This document shows, in pieces, positions 62,249 to 64,000 of a stretch of DNA of 64,000 nucleotides. Both the position numbers and the translations under genes were made by a program. Each line of letters starts with the position of its first letter. Position 1 is the stretch's first letter. The notes beneath the pieces were generated by a model. It was not told the DNA's origin, made no database searches, and saw only the letters and a list, made by a program, of their open reading frames with translations. Source of the DNA: CAIVAT01 sp037128705. GTDB taxonomy: Bacteria > Bacteroidota > Bacteroidia > Bacteroidales > FEN-979. The stretch spans positions 41,972 to 105,971 of the forward strand of contig JBAXVX010000011.1 in NCBI GenBank assembly GCA_037128705.1. Direction: 5' to 3'.

Positions 62249-62992
62249 ATGAACAGGGAGCTTATTAAAAACGAGCTGCAATGGTTGCTCGAAGCAATCA
62301 ACGAACAATATGGTATCATTCAGCAACATGGAGATAAAATTCCTCAGATCGAATTTGATATTCTCATGGAGAATCTGCGGAAATTTTATGAGGATATGAT
62401 CCTGTTGCAGCGGATGAACGATCCGCATTTTGCCTATGAAAAAATCATCAGGAGCAGGATAACCACAAAGGTTCCCGAGAATGAACCCTCCCCAACAGCA
62501 GTTTTCCAAAAAACCCCCGCTCCTGAGCCTGCACCAACCGTCAGGCAAACTCCTCCGGCGGTGGAGGTGAGACTTGAGCAACCAGCGCAGTTTAAACCTG
62601 CCGGTCCTGCTCCTGTGCGCACGGAAACAACATCCGTTTCAAAGAAACAGACCCGCTCACGTGAAATGGACCTCTTTGCTGCAGAAGAACCCTCCTTCAA
62701 CATCAAACTACAAGACGCCAGGGAAAAAACCTTCAGTCCAAAAATTCCCTCCGAACGGTTTCAGAACCTGAAGAGTGCCATCAGCATCAATGATAAGTTC
62801 ATGTTTATCAATGAACTGTTTGATGGAAACCTGCGCGAATACAATGAGACCATTGAAACACTGAGCGGATTTAAAAACCTTGATCAGGCAGCAGATTACC
62901 TCGACCTCATGCTCAAGAAAAATTTCTGGGATACCAGTTCAAATGCGTTCATCAAACTTTCTGAAATGGTTGAACGGCAGCATAAATCTTAG
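62249..62992 (+). CDS. Conserved helical protein of unknown function
   Basis: 247 residues in three parts: an acidic helical N-terminus (1-70, ELIKNELQWLLEAINEQYG), a proline-rich linker (about 75-130) and a helical C-terminal domain (about 150-245, with FMFINELFDGNLREYNETIE). No signal peptide and no catalytic motif. It is similar in layout to unnamed Bacteroidales proteins found near AsmA-family genes. It starts the plus-strand unit that continues with an AsmA gene 11 bases downstream, so a role in envelope or membrane biology is possible. Confidence 0.7.
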   Translation: MNRELIKNELQWLLEAINEQYGIIQQHGDKIPQIEFDILMENLRKFYEDMILLQRMNDPHFAYEKIIRSRITTKVPENEPSPTAVFQKTPAPEPAPTVRQTPPAVEVRLEQPAQFKPAGPAPVRTETTSVSKKQTRSREMDLFAAEEPSFNIKLQDAREKTFSPKIPSERFQNLKSAISINDKFMFINELFDGNLREYNETIETLSGFKNLDQAADYLDLMLKKNFWDTSSNAFIKLSEMVERQHKS

Positions 62993-63003
62993 TTGCATTC
63001 CCC

Positions 63004-64000
63004 ATGAAAAAAGCCTTAAAAATTACCGGGAGCATTCTGGTTGCCTTTTTGCTTATTCTCATTCTAACCCCATTTCTCTTCCAGGACCGGATCGAGCGGG
63101 AGGTGAAAAATCTGGCCAACAGGAAGCTGAAGAGCAAGTTGAATTTCACCAAAATGGATCTCTCCTTCTTCAGCCATTTTCCGAATCTCACCCTTACCCT
63201 CTCCGGTTTTTCTCTGAAATCATCCTCCCCTTTTGATAAGGATACGCTCATCGGCGCCCGGGAGATCGCCTTCGGTGTGAATGTGAAAAGTCTTTTTGGA
63301 AAAACCATTATTATCACCAGGGTTTATCTGGATCAGGCCAGGATCAACATTTTATACAATGAAAAGGGAGCCGCCAATTTCGAAGTTTATAATTCAGGAG
63401 ATACATCAAAAGTTACTACGGATACAGCCACATCATCAGGGGCAGAGTTGAACATCGAACACATCGTATTTAAAAATTGCCGGGTCATTTATGCGGATCC
63501 CGCCATTCCAGTCCGTGTTGTTGCCCATGGGCTCAACTACGCCGGCAACAGCAAGATCACCGGCGATTTTCTCAGTCTCTCCTCCGATGTCAGGATCGAT
63601 GCGCTTGACCTGGTTTATGCACACACAAAGTACCTGGATTCCAAGCCGGTGACTGCCAAACTTTCCACCAAAGTCAATACCCGCAACCTGTCCATCAATT
63701 TTGAAAAGAACGATCTGAAGGTCAAGGACATTCCATTGAAGTTCAATGGGAATTTTAATTTTGAAAAAGAGGGATATCAGGTCAGCCTGAACTTTCTTTC
63801 GATCATGGAGAAGGAATTTCTCAGTGCACGGTTTAAGGTCAGGCAGTCAAAAAATCCATGGATTTTCGCCAAGGTCAATGCCAGTATTGACCTGGCAAAA
63901 TGGTCAAAAGCCCTCGACATTAAAATCGCAGATGTCCGTGGTATGTATGATCTCAATCTGAATGCTGAGGGATATTATATCTCCGGGCCTGTAAAGAAAG
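63004..64000 (+). CDS. AsmA-family protein, N-terminal part
   Basis: The frame from the ATG at 63004 is open to the end of the window (332 residues seen, 3' end missing). A single N-terminal membrane helix (ITGSILVAFLLILILTPFLF) is followed by the AsmA pattern of beta-strands (REVKNLANRKLKSKLNFTKMDLSFFSHFPNLTLTLSGFSL, DTLIGAREIAFGVNVKSLFGK), which matches YhdP/AsmA-like bridge proteins thought to carry lipids between the membranes or to affect outer-membrane assembly. Only the first part is visible, so the total length is not known. Confidence 0.85.
   Translation, partial: MKKALKITGSILVAFLLILILTPFLFQDRIEREVKNLANRKLKSKLNFTKMDLSFFSHFPNLTLTLSGFSLKSSSPFDKDTLIGAREIAFGVNVKSLFGKTIIITRVYLDQARINILYNEKGAANFEVYNSGDTSKVTTDTATSSGAELNIEHIVFKNCRVIYADPAIPVRVVAHGLNYAGNSKITGDFLSLSSDVRIDALDLVYAHTKYLDSKPVTAKLSTKVNTRNLSINFEKNDLKVKDIPLKFNGNFNFEKEGYQVSLNFLSIMEKEFLSARFKVRQSKNPWIFAKVNASIDLAKWSKALDIKIADVRGMYDLNLNAEGYYISGPVKK

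Overview
The window is a chromosomal segment of a Bacteroidota bacterium, most likely of the Bacteroidales/Marinilabiliales type. Four things point there. Two exported proteins end in type IX secretion (T9SS) sorting domains. A LruC-domain lipoprotein, DUF3667, IPExxxVDY-like and TPR/beta-barrel proteins typical of the phylum are present. More than twenty starts are preceded by the phylum's sigma -7 element TAnnTTTG, some with a TTG/TTTG -33 element 18-20 nt upstream. Shine-Dalgarno sequences are nearly absent. I see no phage, plasmid, insertion sequence or CRISPR. Genes are tightly packed and no stretch over 300 bases lacks a gene; the gap 23938-24290 holds a tRNA-Phe and its terminator.

Layout. 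1-4782: end of an outer-membrane protein, then a very large fused iron-sulfur/FAD oxidoreductase convergent with a proline dehydrogenase. 4987-7720: yceD-rpmF-plsX-fabH, the classic lipid-initiation operon. 7717-9420: T9SS-exported endonuclease I and a nitroreductase. 9618-14172: ileS, a DksA-like protein and lspA. 14238-16968: M23/LysM endopeptidase, then divergent atpD-atpC. 17041-23937: a PpiD-like chaperone, a coaX/outer-membrane protein/lptC operon and a LruC lipoprotein. 24113-27776: tRNA-Phe, a single-domain response regulator and a TPR hybrid histidine kinase. 28011-36463: a T9SS protein overlapping a membrane acyltransferase, M13 and M16 metallopeptidases, a small membrane protein and a secreted protein.

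36482-47770 is one long minus-strand block. Its upstream half is cell-wall elongation (lipoprotein, mrdA/PBP2, rodA). A CC-motif AraC-type regulator with its own promoter follows. The downstream half is a tightly coupled six-gene set: PqqD-like protein, ATP-grasp ligase, fold-III PLP decarboxylase, a urea-transporter domain fused to an M23 peptidase, a TPR/beta-barrel protein and a TPR protein. I cannot match this set to a described pathway and regard it as the best candidate for a new system. It has the parts to make a small amino-acid-derived product, move it through a membrane channel and act at the cell wall, but that is inference.

47901-64000: LuxE-like acyltransferase, VF530, DUF3667, SRAP peptidase, rsmI, an RprXY-like two-component pair, a candidate small RNA, purN, then acpP-fabF-rnc and associated genes, a phasin-like/UbiB pair, pheS, cyclophilin, thymidine kinase, a conserved unknown and the start of an AsmA-family protein that runs off the window.
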